A stretch of DNA of 64,000 bases from an uncultured Erythrobacter sp. Lineage in GTDB: Bacteria; Pseudomonadota; Alphaproteobacteria; Sphingomonadales; Sphingomonadaceae. This document shows positions 17,118 to 26,534 of this stretch, piece by piece. The stretch spans positions 407,501 through 471,500 of the forward strand of contig NZ_CANMPJ010000001.1 of the NCBI RefSeq assembly GCF_947499705.1, read 5' to 3'. The notes under the pieces are model-generated. The model was not told the DNA's origin, made no database searches, and saw only the letters and a list, made by a program, of their open reading frames with translations. The stretch's first letter is position 1. Each line of letters starts with the position of its first letter. Made by a program: the position numbers and the translations under genes.

Positions 17118-18218
17118 TCAGCGGATCAGTGGTCCGGTGGGTGCGCCCTGCGGCAGACCCTGGGCACCGGATGGTGCATTCACTGGAACTTGCGTCGTCG
17201 CTTTGCCGCGAGTCACCCGGACACTGGGTCCGCGGTTGACCGGAGCGGTGCTCCTTGTGGATGTCGTTGTTGATCTCCGCGAAGAGGCGCGACTTTGCTG
17301 AAGCCTCTCACGTTCCTGGATCTTAGCGTTAACTTGCGCCTTGATTTTGGCATCTTCGATGGTGCGGAACCGCGAGACATTGTATGCCGTCTGGAAGGAC
17401 TTGCTTCCTTCAGTCGGACGGCTTTTCGCTGCCTCGAGAATACGCTCTTCTTCTTCAGGAGAAGCGCCATCTGGAATGACAACGTCGCCTTTAGCAATTG
17501 CGCGCTCGAGCTCTGCTTGGTTGTCGGCGAGCGAGCGCAGAACGAGACTAAGCGTTCCCATCGACTGCGCTGCCGAGACTTTTTCCGCGTACTTTGGTGT
17601 GACTTCGAGGGTCACCGTACGGAAAGCCCGAACGATCGTTTTACCGGTTTGCGGATCAGTTGCCTGCTCGGTCGACTGGTCAGTTGCGAGCACGCGAAGG
17701 TTGTTCAAGATCGTTTCGGAACCTTGAAAGTCCTTACCGAGCTCTGCGGCTTTGATGGTCTGTGTAAGAACCAGATCGACACGGTCGCCCGGAAAAATGA
17801 AGCCTCCGACACCCGTACGTGCCGACACCGGAACGGTAACAGCGCGCATGCCAGGTGAGAGAGCAGCGGCAAGGAAGCCGCGATCGCCAGGGCTCACCAG
17901 CGAACCTTGCGTAACCGGCTCACCTGCAGTGATCGGATGACGCACGACGGTGCCGAGCAGCTGATTGATGTCAGATTCGCCGTCAATGAAGTACGCGTCC
18001 TGGACAAGCTCTTCAGGCCATTGCTGATAGCCCATGGCATCAGCAGTGATGATTGTGCCGGCAGGCAGCGCACGCTGCGCAACGAGCACTTTCGGGCCAA
18101 CGGGTGCAGCTTCTGCTTCAGGAGCAGCGCTTCCAGCGAACATCGTCCGTGCGGCAAAGGCAGTGCCGACCGCGATGATCAGCGCTCCAATGAGCAGAAC
18201 CAGCTTCTTCCTATCCAT
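17118..18218 (-). CDS. cpaB: Flp pilus assembly protein CpaB/RcpC
   Basis: 366 residues. An N-terminal membrane anchor (KLVLLIGALIIAVGTAF) is followed by an SAF domain (KVLVAQRALPAGTIITADAM) and the RcpC/CpaB domain (GMRAVTVPVSARTGVGGFIFPGDRVDLVLTQ). The C-terminus is basic, Ser/Thr/Arg-rich and probably disordered. CpaB is a periplasmic partner of the CpaC secretin. It lies 10 bases upstream of the longer cpaC frame, so translational coupling is possible. Confidence 0.93.
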   Translation of the reverse strand: MDRKKLVLLIGALIIAVGTAFAARTMFAGSAAPEAEAAPVGPKVLVAQRALPAGTIITADAMGYQQWPEELVQDAYFIDGESDINQLLGTVVRHPITAGEPVTQGSLVSPGDRGFLAAALSPGMRAVTVPVSARTGVGGFIFPGDRVDLVLTQTIKAAELGKDFQGSETILNNLRVLATDQSTEQATDPQTGKTIVRAFRTVTLEVTPKYAEKVSAAQSMGTLSLVLRSLADNQAELERAIAKGDVVIPDGASPEEEERILEAAKSRPTEGSKSFQTAYNVSRFRTIEDAKIKAQVNAKIQERERLQQSRASSRRSTTTSTRSTAPVNRGPSVRVTRGKATTQVPVNAPSGAQGLPQGAPTGPLIR

Positions 18219-18307
18219 GGCTAATCTAGCCCCCTTAAATGTGCCCTACTGTGGTTATCGGGCCGGTATGGTTGCGATGCGTACGTCCGAACTGGTTAAA
18301 ATCAGGT

Positions 18308-18799
18308 TCATCCGACATTGCCCGAAAGCAATTCTTCCGGGATGTAGTTGGCCGCGAGGACCCACAATCCGCCGAAAGCGATCGCGACGCCGTACGGAAT
18401 CGCGAGCCGTTCTTTTTGATTGAGCAGGAAATGCCAGGCGCCCATCACGATGGTCAGAACGCCGCCGGCAATCGCCATGATAATAAGCAGCTGCAAAAAC
18501 GCGCCGGGTTCGATCCACAGCGCGAGTGCGGTCAACAGTTTGACGTCACCGCCGCCCATCATTCTCAAGGCAAACAGAATGGAAAGCAGTGCAAAGGCGC
18601 CAATGGCCACAGCGAACTGAAGCGCGACATCGGGCCACAGGGCCAGACCGCTGGTCCACCAGAACACTGGCGCGCCCAGGGCGATGGCAGCGTTAAGCCA
18701 GTTGTCGATCTGACGCCGCTTGATATCGGTGCAAGCCGCAAAGACCAGCGCAATTGCCAAGGCAATCAGCAGCCCGTAGTGAAGATACGTCGTAAGCAT
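18308..18799 (-). CDS. cpaA: Prepilin peptidase CpaA (type IV leader peptidase, short form)
   Basis: 163 residues with about five membrane spans and no N-methyltransferase domain, as in the short TadV/CpaA form. The two catalytic aspartates are visible: CTDIKRRQIDNW after the first span and the GxGD motif in MGGGDVKLLTA. It cleaves Flp prepilin at the inner membrane. It is the first gene of the minus-strand pilus cluster, so the promoter should lie in 18800-18912. The Flp pilin gene itself is not in this window. Confidence 0.92.
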   Translation of the reverse strand: MLTTYLHYGLLIALAIALVFAACTDIKRRQIDNWLNAAIALGAPVFWWTSGLALWPDVALQFAVAIGAFALLSILFALRMMGGGDVKLLTALALWIEPGAFLQLLIIMAIAGGVLTIVMGAWHFLLNQKERLAIPYGVAIAFGGLWVLAANYIPEELLSGNVG

Positions 18800-18912
18800 C
18801 TGGCCCCCAGAAGGTTGCCGTCCGGACGGTCCGGTCGGTCCTTGTTGAGGATCTTGCTACAGGGCAGTGCTTACCAAATAGTAACCAACACCAGCGGTCG
18901 GATATTAGGCAC

Positions 18913-19902
18913 GTGAGCGAGAATGATATGGGCGATAACGCAGTAATGGACCGCCCGATCAACCGTCGGGCTATTCCGGAAGCAGCCACCGAAACGATCT
19001 GGCAGGCGGCCGACGGGCACACTTTGCGCCGGATCGACTGGACGGGAGCCACCGACGCTCCGCGTGGTTCAATCCTGTACCTGCCCGGGCGCGGCGACAA
19101 TTACGAAAAATATCTCGAAAGCCTTGAAGAATGGCACCGTGCGGGCTGGCGCGTAACGGCGGCCGATTGGCGCGGACAGGCGGGCAGTGGCCGGCTCGGC
19201 AATGACAAGGTCACCGGCCATATCGACGATTTTTCGACGTGGATCGATGATCTGGCGCATCTGTGGGAGGCTTGGATCGCTGAGACGCCCGGACCGCATG
19301 TGCTCGCCGCGCATTCCATGGGCGGGCACCTTGTCATGCGAGCTTTGGTCGAGAAGCGCGTTGATCCCGATGCCGTATTCCTGAGCGCACCTATGCTTGG
19401 CATGAACGGCCCACCACTGCCGCTTTCGATCCTGCACGGCGTAGCGGGGATGATGACCAAGGTGGGCGATCCTTTGCGTCAGGCGTGGAAGTGGAGCGAG
19501 AAGCCAGGTGAGATGCCGGTCGATCGGATCAACCTGCTGACCCATGATCCCGACCGCTATCAGGATGAGCTGTGGTGGCGCGAGCATCGGCCTGAGCTGG
19601 TGATGGGCCCGGCAAGCTGGCGCTGGGTCGAGCGCGCCTATGCATCCTGGAGAATGCTTGAGGAGCCTGGGGCGCTGGAGGAGGTCGATGTACCTGTGCT
19701 GATTGTCTCCACCAGCTCCGACAAACTCGTGAGCCACGCTGCCAATGTGCGTGGAGCCGAGCGCCTTCCCAAAGGCGAACTCGCGGAGTTTGGCGAAGAA
19801 GCGCATCACGAGATTCTCCGTGAAGTCGATGCCGTGCGCGACCGGGCGATGGCCGCTGTGGCAGAATTCCTCGATCGCGTCGCTCCTCCCGCACCAAAGT
19901 AA
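18913..19902 (+). CDS. Alpha/beta hydrolase, monoacylglycerol lipase/lysophospholipase type
   Basis: 329 residues. The core shows GSILYLPGRGDNYEKYLE (oxyanion region), AADWRGQAGSGR, the nucleophile elbow LAAHSMGGHL, an acid residue in VDVPVLIVSTSSDKLVS and a C-terminal His in EEAHHEILRE. This layout matches the serine aminopeptidase S33 / PldB-like hydrolases, which act on monoacylglycerols or lysophospholipids. The start is GTG 18913; ATG 18928 is an alternative. It overlaps the next gene as TAATG, so the two are translationally coupled. Confidence 0.88.
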   Translation: MSENDMGDNAVMDRPINRRAIPEAATETIWQAADGHTLRRIDWTGATDAPRGSILYLPGRGDNYEKYLESLEEWHRAGWRVTAADWRGQAGSGRLGNDKVTGHIDDFSTWIDDLAHLWEAWIAETPGPHVLAAHSMGGHLVMRALVEKRVDPDAVFLSAPMLGMNGPPLPLSILHGVAGMMTKVGDPLRQAWKWSEKPGEMPVDRINLLTHDPDRYQDELWWREHRPELVMGPASWRWVERAYASWRMLEEPGALEEVDVPVLIVSTSSDKLVSHAANVRGAERLPKGELAEFGEEAHHEILREVDAVRDRAMAAVAEFLDRVAPPAPK

Positions 19903-21026
19903 TGGCTGAGACGATCTACGATTTTGCTGTGATCGGTGCGGGGATGGCCGGCGCGAGCATCGCTGCCGAACTTGCTCCGCATGCTACCGTGCTCGTTCTC
20001 GAGGCCGAAGACGTGCCGGGGTATCATTCGACTGGTCGCTCAGCAGCATTCTGGGAGGAATGTTACGGAGGGCCGGGCGTGGTCCCGCTGACGCTGGCGT
20101 CTGGCGTTTTCCTGAGAGAGAACGGTTTCCTGCGACCGCGCGGCGCGCTGTATGTCGGGCGCGGCGATGACAAGGCGCAGATGGACGGTTTTGTCGAAAC
20201 CTTCGCTGGAACCGGTGTGACAATCGAACGGCTGGGCCGTGAAGGTCTGGTGGAACGTGTCCCGCATATTCGCGAGGATTGGTGCGACGCGATCTGGGAG
20301 CCGGCATGTGCAGACATCGACGTGGCGGGCCTGCACCAGCACTACCTCAAAGGGCTGAAGCAAGGCGGTGCCGATTTGATTTGTCGCTCGCGCGTCGCTG
20401 GCCTCAGGCGTCATGACGGCATTTGGCAGATCGAAGCCGAAGGCGGCGCGACTCACCTTGCTGCGGCGGTCGTCAACGCTGCTGGAGCGTGGGCCGATAC
20501 GCTCGCTCAGATGGCCGGAGCGCAGCCTTTGGGAATCGATCCCAAGCGGCGCACCGTCGCGCAATTGCGGGTCGAACCCGCTGCGCCTGATAATTTGCCA
20601 CTAGTGCTCGACATCAACGGCGGCTTCTATTTCAAGTCCGACAATGGCCGATTGTGGCTCAGTCCGCATGACGAAATCCCGACCACACCTTGCGATGCAG
20701 CCCCCGAAGAACTCGACGTCGCGCTTGCGATCGACCGGTTCCAGAGAGTTACTGACTGGCACATAGAAGCGGTTGAGCGCCGCTGGGCGGGGCTCAGAAG
20801 CTTCGCGCCGGACCGGCTGCCTGTTTATGGACCAGACCCGGACATCGAAGGCTTCTTCTGGTTCGCGGGGCAAGGCGGATTCGGCATCCAGACCGCTCCC
20901 GCCGCTGCACGGCTTGCTTCACAGATCGCACTTGGCAATGATCCTGACGCAATGACCCGCGCGATCGATCGCCAAGCCTATGCGCCGAATCGATTTTTTA
21001 CATCGCCGCAGGCGCTGACCGGCTAG
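19902..21026 (+). CDS. FAD-dependent oxidoreductase, D-amino acid oxidase/dehydrogenase family
   Basis: 374 residues. The N-terminal dinucleotide motif VIGAGMAGASIAAELA with the acidic strand end VLVLEAED is followed by the DAO-family SGRS-like segment HSTGRSAAFWEE, a middle NAAGAWADTLA segment and the C-terminal FAD-contact GQGGFGIQTAPAAARL. Members oxidise the C-N bond of amino or imino acids. Coupled to the preceding lipase-like gene by a TAATG overlap; why these two would be linked is unclear. The substrate cannot be assigned from sequence. Confidence 0.88.
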   Translation: MAETIYDFAVIGAGMAGASIAAELAPHATVLVLEAEDVPGYHSTGRSAAFWEECYGGPGVVPLTLASGVFLRENGFLRPRGALYVGRGDDKAQMDGFVETFAGTGVTIERLGREGLVERVPHIREDWCDAIWEPACADIDVAGLHQHYLKGLKQGGADLICRSRVAGLRRHDGIWQIEAEGGATHLAAAVVNAAGAWADTLAQMAGAQPLGIDPKRRTVAQLRVEPAAPDNLPLVLDINGGFYFKSDNGRLWLSPHDEIPTTPCDAAPEELDVALAIDRFQRVTDWHIEAVERRWAGLRSFAPDRLPVYGPDPDIEGFFWFAGQGGFGIQTAPAAARLASQIALGNDPDAMTRAIDRQAYAPNRFFTSPQALTG

Positions 21027-21092
21027 CTATTGGCGGCTTGATCTGTAAGGTGCTGCACGAGTTCAGAAACTCAAATATGAGGGAGTGATACC

Positions 21093-21269
21093 ATGGCTCA
21101 CAAGTTTGAAATCTATAAAGACAAAGCCGACGAGTTCCGCGTCCGCTTCAGCTACAATTCCGAAGTGATGTTCTCGACTCAGGGCTATTCGAGCAAGTCG
21201 AGCGCGCAGAACGCCATCGATTCGATCAAGAAGAACGGTCCTGGCGCGCCGGTCGAAGACAACAGCTAA
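21093..21269 (+). CDS. YegP/DUF1508 family small protein
   Basis: A 58-residue protein with a strong GAGGGAG ribosome site 8 bases upstream. It reads MAHKFEIYKDKADEFRVRF, then QGYSSKSSAQNAIDSIKKN: the short beta-beta-beta-alpha unit of the YegP family (one unit, where E. coli YegP has two). Function of the family is unknown. It is monocistronic, lying between the oxidoreductase gene and the convergent rnhA. Confidence 0.9.
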   Translation: MAHKFEIYKDKADEFRVRFSYNSEVMFSTQGYSSKSSAQNAIDSIKKNGPGAPVEDNS

Positions 21270-21334
21270 GCGGCTGCTGCCAATTCGATTTCAAGCGGGC
21301 GTGCTCTGATGAGCGCGCCCGTTTCTGTTTTGGG

Positions 21335-21793
21335 TTAGCCGTCTTCTTCTTCGTCGACGCGTGCCGCACTTTCCGCTGCAGCGCTGGCAAGTTGATCGAC
21401 TCTCTCGTTCTCTGGGTGGCCAGAATGGCCTTTGACCCAATGCCATTCCACCTCGTGCTTGGCGACGACTTCGATCAGTTCGTGCCACAGATCGGCGTTG
21501 CGAACCGGCTTCTTGCTGGCGTTGATCCAGCCGCGACGCTGCCAACCTTCGACCCACTTTGTGATCCCGTCGATCACATATTTGCTGTCTGAATACAGGT
21601 CGACCTGGCACGGCTCGATCAGTGCGGACAGGCCGTTGATAACGGCCATCATTTCCATGCGATTATTGGTCGTGTCCGCTTCGCCGCCGGAAAGCTCTTT
21701 CTCGTGTTTGCCCATGCGCAGCAACACGCCCCAGCCACCCGGGCCGGGATTTCCTTTGCAGGCTCCATCGGTATAGATTTCGACGCGTTTCAT
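21335..21793 (-). CDS. rnhA: Ribonuclease HI
   Basis: 152 residues, normal length for RNase HI. Catalytic residues are all present: Asp in [17 protein letters not shown] (near 9), Glu in NRMEMMAVI (near 47), Asp in [12 protein letters not shown] (near 69), and the His/Asp pair in [17 protein letters not shown]. It removes the RNA strand of RNA-DNA hybrids such as R-loops and primers. It ends the ispH-thrB-rnhA run; the acidic tail (DEEEDG) is not conserved. Confidence 0.97.
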   Translation of the reverse strand: MKRVEIYTDGACKGNPGPGGWGVLLRMGKHEKELSGGEADTTNNRMEMMAVINGLSALIEPCQVDLYSDSKYVIDGITKWVEGWQRRGWINASKKPVRNADLWHELIEVVAKHEVEWHWVKGHSGHPENERVDQLASAAAESAARVDEEEDG

Positions 21794-21819
21794 TAACCAC
21801 GCCTTTTGCGCAGAATCAC

Positions 21820-22791
21820 TTAGGACGCAAACAGCTTGGCACCTGCTTTATCGTAAAAGTGCCATCGTGAGACGAATTGCATTGGGTCCTTGCGTGTGAC
21901 CAATGCGTCATCCGGGGTGTCGAGCCAGTCTTCGGCGCGGCTGGCGACGAATCGCAGGCAGGCACCCTTGGCGATTTCCGGCAAAAGGGCGCGCTCCTCT
22001 GAAGAGAGCGTTCGCAATTCTTCGTAACCTTCCAGCAATGCCGTGCCGACTGCCGCATCATACGCATTGTTCGAATCGAAGCTCCACGCCGCATGGGTGG
22101 TGGCCAGATCGAGCGCCATCGCCCCGGTGCAGGCGAAGTAGAAATCGATCATCCCGGTCACCTGGTCGCCAAGCATCAGCACATTGTCAGGAAACAGGTC
22201 GGCATGGATTTGCGCCTGAGGCAGCGCGCTCAGCTCGAGCGCGGCGGCGGCGCGTGCGGCGTCCACCGTAGCGGGCAGTTCGGGGTTGATCGAAGCGAGC
22301 CCGGCTTTCCCGCACGCTTCCAACACCGCCAGATTCTCTCCGAATCCCATCGTGTTGGCCCGGCCCATGCCAAAATCGCCGCTCGCCAGATGCATCTGCG
22401 CTAGCGTCCAACCGACTGCGCGAGCCTGTTCAGGCGTCGGCTGGGTCGGTGACACACCCGGCAGAAACTCGATCAAGGCCACGGCTTTGCCATCCAGCAT
22501 GCGGAATGCTGCGCCGTTGCGGTCGTGAATTGTGCGCGGAACAGGGCAGCCTTTGGCAGATAGATGATCGAGCAGGCCCAAGAAATAGGGCAGGTCGGTC
22601 AGTTCGATGCGCCGCTCATACATGGTGAGGATGAAGCGATCCCCGCTCGAAGCAGAACCCGTGGTCTCGATCAGCCAATTGGAATTGGAAACGCCCTCGG
22701 CAATGCCTTTGGCTGAGACCAATTCGCCCACATCATAGTGGGCGATCAGCGCCGCCAACTCTTCAGCCCCAAGATGAGTGTAAACAGCCAA
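21820..22791 (-). CDS. thrB: Homoserine kinase, ThrB type II (APH fold)
   Basis: 323 residues. It carries the aminoglycoside-phosphotransferase-like fold used by this homoserine kinase class: GVSNSNWLI in the N-lobe, catalytic [11 protein letters not shown] and metal-binding MIDFYFAC. It phosphorylates homoserine in threonine synthesis. The position between ispH (18 bases upstream) and rnhA is the usual alphaproteobacterial order and supports the assignment over a generic phosphotransferase. Confidence 0.94.
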   Translation of the reverse strand: MAVYTHLGAEELAALIAHYDVGELVSAKGIAEGVSNSNWLIETTGSASSGDRFILTMYERRIELTDLPYFLGLLDHLSAKGCPVPRTIHDRNGAAFRMLDGKAVALIEFLPGVSPTQPTPEQARAVGWTLAQMHLASGDFGMGRANTMGFGENLAVLEACGKAGLASINPELPATVDAARAAAALELSALPQAQIHADLFPDNVLMLGDQVTGMIDFYFACTGAMALDLATTHAAWSFDSNNAYDAAVGTALLEGYEELRTLSSEERALLPEIAKGACLRFVASRAEDWLDTPDDALVTRKDPMQFVSRWHFYDKAGAKLFAS

Positions 22792-22809
22792 CGCCCCGGC
22801 CCCGTAGGT

Positions 22810-23799
22810 CTATTCGGTCAGCTGGCGGGGCAGCTTGAAGACCATCTTTTCCTCGGCGGCGGTGATCGTGGTCTCATGGACCTCTCGCATGCTACGTAGA
22901 GCATCCACCACTTCGCGGACCAGCACCTCAGGTGCTGATGCGCCAGCGGTCAGACCGAGTGTGTCGATACCCTCAAGCCACGCCGGATCGATATCGGAGG
23001 CGCGTTGGATCAGCTTGCCCGACGTACCCAATCGCTCGGAAACCTCGACCAGTCGCAGGGAATTGGACGAGTTTGGCGCACCGATCACTAGAACCAGGTC
23101 GCATGCCGGAGCGAGGTCTTTCACCGCCGTTTGCCGGTTCGAAGTCGCGTAACAGATGTCCTCTGCTTTCGGGCCGTGGATGCTGGGATATCGCCATTCG
23201 AGCGCAGCGATAACCTCGCGGGTGTCATCGACCGAAAGAGTAGTCTGCGTAAGATAGGCGAGCGGCTCGTCGCGATCAAAGGGAAGCTTGTCGACGTCCT
23301 CGATATGCTCAACCAGTGTCATTTGCCCCGGTTCAACCTGACCCATCGTGCCGATCACTTCAGGGTGACCTTCGTGGCCGACGAAGATGATGTGCCGACC
23401 CTTTTCGATCTGACGTTCCGCTTGACGGTGGACTTTGGAAACAAGCGGACAGGTGGCGTCGAGATAGATCATCTTGCGCCGCTCTGCCTCAGCCGGGACA
23501 GCTTTCGGCACTCCGTGTGCACTGAAAACAACCGGCGCGTCGGTGGGCACTTCGTTTAGTTCCTTGACGAAAATCGCGCCCTTCGCCTTCAGCCCTTCGA
23601 CGACATATTTGTTGTGGACGATTTCGTGGCGGACATAGACCGGTGCGCCGTACCGCTCGAGCGACTTTTCGACGATCTCGATCGCCCGGTCGACCCCGGC
23701 ACAAAAGCCGCGCGGTGCAGCGATCAAGAGGTTGAGCGGTGCTTTCTGGTCGGCGGTCTCGCCATCAGCGGGCTTGGAATTGGGAAAGGGCGCGTTCAT
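22810..23799 (-). CDS. ispH: 4-hydroxy-3-methylbut-2-enyl diphosphate reductase
   Basis: 329 residues. The three iron-sulfur Cys are in [26 protein letters not shown] and [12 protein letters not shown]. Substrate-binding His/Glu motifs [16 protein letters not shown] and [14 protein letters not shown] are present. The enzyme makes IPP and DMAPP, the last step of the MEP isoprenoid pathway, feeding carotenoids and quinones. First gene of ispH-thrB-rnhA; divergent from the lipoprotein gene at 23890. Confidence 0.97.
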   Translation of the reverse strand: MNAPFPNSKPADGETADQKAPLNLLIAAPRGFCAGVDRAIEIVEKSLERYGAPVYVRHEIVHNKYVVEGLKAKGAIFVKELNEVPTDAPVVFSAHGVPKAVPAEAERRKMIYLDATCPLVSKVHRQAERQIEKGRHIIFVGHEGHPEVIGTMGQVEPGQMTLVEHIEDVDKLPFDRDEPLAYLTQTTLSVDDTREVIAALEWRYPSIHGPKAEDICYATSNRQTAVKDLAPACDLVLVIGAPNSSNSLRLVEVSERLGTSGKLIQRASDIDPAWLEGIDTLGLTAGASAPEVLVREVVDALRSMREVHETTITAAEEKMVFKLPRQLTE

Positions 23800-23889
23800 A
23801 TCGCACCCCCTAGCGCTTTGTTGCGCGCCTCGCTAGGGCGGGGACGCGCTGAAAACAGCGCTGGATCGATATTCGAGGACGGTTTTTTG

Positions 23890-24540
23890 ATGATGTTTCG
23901 CACTCGTGTTCTGCCTGTAATTGCACTGGCGGCTGGCTTGGCTGGTTGCGCCAGCGAGGGTGAACTGGTGGTTGACCAGGGTGTCGGGATCACTTCGGTC
24001 CTGACCTCATGCCCGGCGGTCGGCATTCCCGACTACACCGGCGATGTCACCGTTTTCCGCGCCGCGAATGCGCCGACATTCGGCAATCTCGACATGACCG
24101 CATCGATCACCAACCTGCGTTCCACCTGCGACGATGGCGCGGTGAAGGTTTACAGCGAGGCATCGTTTGATGTGCACGCCCGGCGCACCGATGTGCGCGG
24201 TGCTCGCAGTGTGACGCTGCCCTATTTCGTTACCGTGATCCAAGGCGGCAGCGCCGTCGTGACCAAGCGAGTGGGCCAGGTCACGCTTAACTTCGCCGAT
24301 GGTCAGGAACGCGCGAGCGCCAGTGCCAAGGCCGGATCCTTCGTTGACCGCGCCGCAGCATCGCTCCCCGAAGATATCCGCGAACGTATCACGCGCAAGC
24401 GACGACCGGGAGATCCCGAAGCCGCGCTGGACCCACTGGCAGCTCCCGAAGTGAAAGCCGCAATTGCGCGCACTCGCTTTGAAATGCTGATCGGGTTTCA
24501 GCTGACCGAGGATCAGCTGGCGTACAACGCGACGAGGTAG
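23890..24540 (+). CDS. Hypothetical lipoprotein, 216 aa
   Basis: The start (23890, or 23893 immediately after) follows GAGGA and gives a lipobox, LAAGLAGCAS. The mature protein has two further Cys (TSCPAVG and STCDDGA) and a repetitive beta-rich pattern ending in RTRFEMLIGFQLTEDQLAYN. The phrase GVGITSVLTSCPAVGIPDYTGDV looks family-specific, but I do not know a function. A longer open frame upstream overlaps ispH antisense and is not credible. The second hairpin repeat follows its stop directly. Confidence 0.8.
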   Translation: MMFRTRVLPVIALAAGLAGCASEGELVVDQGVGITSVLTSCPAVGIPDYTGDVTVFRAANAPTFGNLDMTASITNLRSTCDDGAVKVYSEASFDVHARRTDVRGARSVTLPYFVTVIQGGSAVVTKRVGQVTLNFADGQERASASAKAGSFVDRAAASLPEDIRERITRKRRPGDPEAALDPLAAPEVKAAIARTRFEMLIGFQLTEDQLAYNATR

Positions 24541-24645
24541 TTTTTGCGCACGCCCATCCGGGCGCGCGATTTCCTCGCTCATGCGACCTGAAGGCCGCAT
24601 CGCTGCGGACGGACGGTCGCCCTTGCGAGCCTGCGGCTCGAACGG
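24541..24645 (+). repeat. Dispersed three-hairpin intergenic repeat, copy 2
   Basis: Abuts the lipoprotein stop codon. Hairpin 1 CGCACGCCC-ATCC-GGGCGCGCG (24547-24568, one A-C mismatch), hairpin 2 ATGCGACC-TGAA-GGCCGCAT (24581-24600, one A-C mismatch), hairpin 3 CGAGCC-TGC-GGCTCG (24626-24640). Linkers CCTCGCTC and CGGTCGCCCTTGCG match the other copies. Confidence 0.8.
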
Positions 24646-24652
24646 CTCAACG

Positions 24653-24677
24653 TCGTCCCGGGCTTGACCCGGGACCC
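24653..24677 (+). repeat. CTTGA-loop palindrome, copy C
   Basis: GTCCCGGG-CTTGA-CCCGGGAC (24655-24675), an 8-bp perfect stem. Same loop and same CGTC-type flank as the palindromes at 57466 and 57794 but with altered, still pairing, stem ends. It follows repeat copy 2 by 10 bases. Palindromes of this kind are common between genes in alphaproteobacteria. Confidence 0.75.
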
Positions 24678-24727
24678 CGCTTCCTTCTTTGCAACCGCAA
24701 ACCAATGCGGAAACGCAAGAGAGTCTG

Positions 24728-26476
24728 ATGACAAATACCAAAACACTCTACGCCGCCTATGCGGCCACCGTTGAAACCGCGCTCACTCAGCTGGTTGCCG
24801 AGGGCGAGCTGCCTGAGGGCACCAGTTTCGCCAACGTTACCGTGGAGCCGCCACGCGATGTGTCGCATGGCGATCTGGCGACCAACGCCGCGATGGTGCT
24901 CGCCAAGCCTGCCAAAACCAATCCGCGAGCGCTCGCTGAACTGATTGTCGCGAAGCTCGAGGCGGAACCGAGCATCGTCAGTGCGGAGATCGCCGGGCCG
25001 GGTTTCATCAACTTGCGACTCGATCTTGCCGCTTGGCTGGACGAATTGCAGTCGATCAATGCGCTTGGCGATGATTATGGCCGCTCGGCGATGGGGACGG
25101 GCACACGCGTCAATGTCGAATATGTCTCTGCCAACCCAACCGGACCGATGCATATGGGCCATTGCCGCGGTGCGGTGGTGGGCGATGCGCTGTCGAACCT
25201 GCTCGAATATGCAGGGCACGATGTCACGCGCGAATACTACATCAACGACGCCGGCGGGCAGGTCGATACGCTCGCCCGCTCCGCGCACCTGCGGTATCGC
25301 GAGGCGCTGGGCGAAGACATCGGCGAGATCCCCGAAGGCTACTACCCTGGCGACTATCTGAAGCCGATCGGCGAGTATCTGGCGAAGGAGCTTGGCGACA
25401 AGCACAAGGATACGCCGGAAGAGGAGTGGCTTCCGTATTTTCGCGCCGAATCGGTCGAAAAGATGATGGACCTCATCAAGTCCGATCTGGCCATGCTGGG
25501 CATTCATCACGACGTGTTCTCGTCGGAAGCCGCTTTGCACCTTGCAGGCAAGCCCGACGAGGCCGAAGCGTGGTTGCGCGAGCACGATCTCGTCTATGAT
25601 GGCGTGCTCGAAGCGCCCAAGGGCAAGGCTCCGCCGGAAGACTGGGAGCCGGTCGAGCTGCCGCTGTTCCGCTCGACCAAATTCGGCGACGATCAGGATC
25701 GCCCGATTAAGAAATCCGACGGCAAATGGACCTATTTCGGGGCCGACCTCGCCTATCATATGCAAAAGGCCGAAGGCGCCGATGCGTTGATCGATATCTG
25801 GGGCGCGGATCACGCCGGCACGGTCAAGCGGATCAAGGCGGCCGTTGCGGCGCTTTCCGAAGGGAAGGGCAAACCGACACCGTTCGACGTCAAATTGGTG
25901 CAAATGGTCCAGCTGATGCGCGGCGGTGAGCCGGTAAAGATGTCCAAACGCTCCGGCAACTTCATCACTATCGCCGACATGGTCGAGGAAGTGGGCAAGG
26001 ACGTTGTGCGCTTCACGATGCTGACCCGCAAACCCGAAGCGCAGATGGAATTCGACTTCGCCAAAGTGGTCGAAGCATCGAAGGATAATCCGGTCTTCTA
26101 CGTCCAATATGCGCACGCGCGAATCAGGTCGACTCTGCGCAAAGCAGGTGATCTGGGTATGTCGCCGTCAACTAACATGCTTAACGATCTGGGCGATGAA
26201 GAATTGGCGCTGATCAAGCGAGCCGCGCAGTTCCCGCGCGAGATTGAAGCGGCTGCAAAGGCCCGCGAAGCGCACCGGATTGCCTTCTATCTCTACGATT
26301 TAGCCGCAGAACTCCACGCTTTCTGGAACCTCGGCAACGATTCGCCGCAAAAGCGGTTCATCGTGGAACAGGATAAGGGTTTATCCGGAGCTAGACTTTT
26401 CCTCGCCGACTCAATCGGGCAAGTTCTGCGAAATGGGCTTCGCGTGTTAGGCGTAGAGGCTGTCGAATCGATGTGA
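24728..26476 (+). CDS. argS: Arginyl-tRNA synthetase
   Basis: 582 residues from the ATG at 24728 (GAGAG upstream); an earlier in-frame start at 24689 adds 13 non-conserved residues. It has an N-terminal Add-1-type domain, the class I signature in the HMGH form (ANPTGPMHMGHCRGA), the KMSKR loop (GEPVKMSKRSGNF) and the C-terminal DALR anticodon-binding domain (NPVFYVQYAHARIRS onward). It charges tRNA-Arg. It begins a long same-strand run: SPOR protein, nagZ, scpA, scpB, tatABC. Confidence 0.97.
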   Translation: MTNTKTLYAAYAATVETALTQLVAEGELPEGTSFANVTVEPPRDVSHGDLATNAAMVLAKPAKTNPRALAELIVAKLEAEPSIVSAEIAGPGFINLRLDLAAWLDELQSINALGDDYGRSAMGTGTRVNVEYVSANPTGPMHMGHCRGAVVGDALSNLLEYAGHDVTREYYINDAGGQVDTLARSAHLRYREALGEDIGEIPEGYYPGDYLKPIGEYLAKELGDKHKDTPEEEWLPYFRAESVEKMMDLIKSDLAMLGIHHDVFSSEAALHLAGKPDEAEAWLREHDLVYDGVLEAPKGKAPPEDWEPVELPLFRSTKFGDDQDRPIKKSDGKWTYFGADLAYHMQKAEGADALIDIWGADHAGTVKRIKAAVAALSEGKGKPTPFDVKLVQMVQLMRGGEPVKMSKRSGNFITIADMVEEVGKDVVRFTMLTRKPEAQMEFDFAKVVEASKDNPVFYVQYAHARIRSTLRKAGDLGMSPSTNMLNDLGDEELALIKRAAQFPREIEAAAKAREAHRIAFYLYDLAAELHAFWNLGNDSPQKRFIVEQDKGLSGARLFLADSIGQVLRNGLRVLGVEAVESM

Positions 26477-26534
26477 TGACCGGCAGGGGGCTGGGATATT
26501 GCCACAGCCGGATAAGAAAGGACTTGGGTCAGTG

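Noticed and set aside
23614-23889. 92-codon extension of the lipoprotein gene
   Set aside because: It is antisense to ispH; the ATG at 23890 has a ribosome site and gives a proper lipobox.
24647-26116. 489-codon minus-strand frame over argS
   Set aside because: Antisense shadow of arginyl-tRNA synthetase with no recognisable features.
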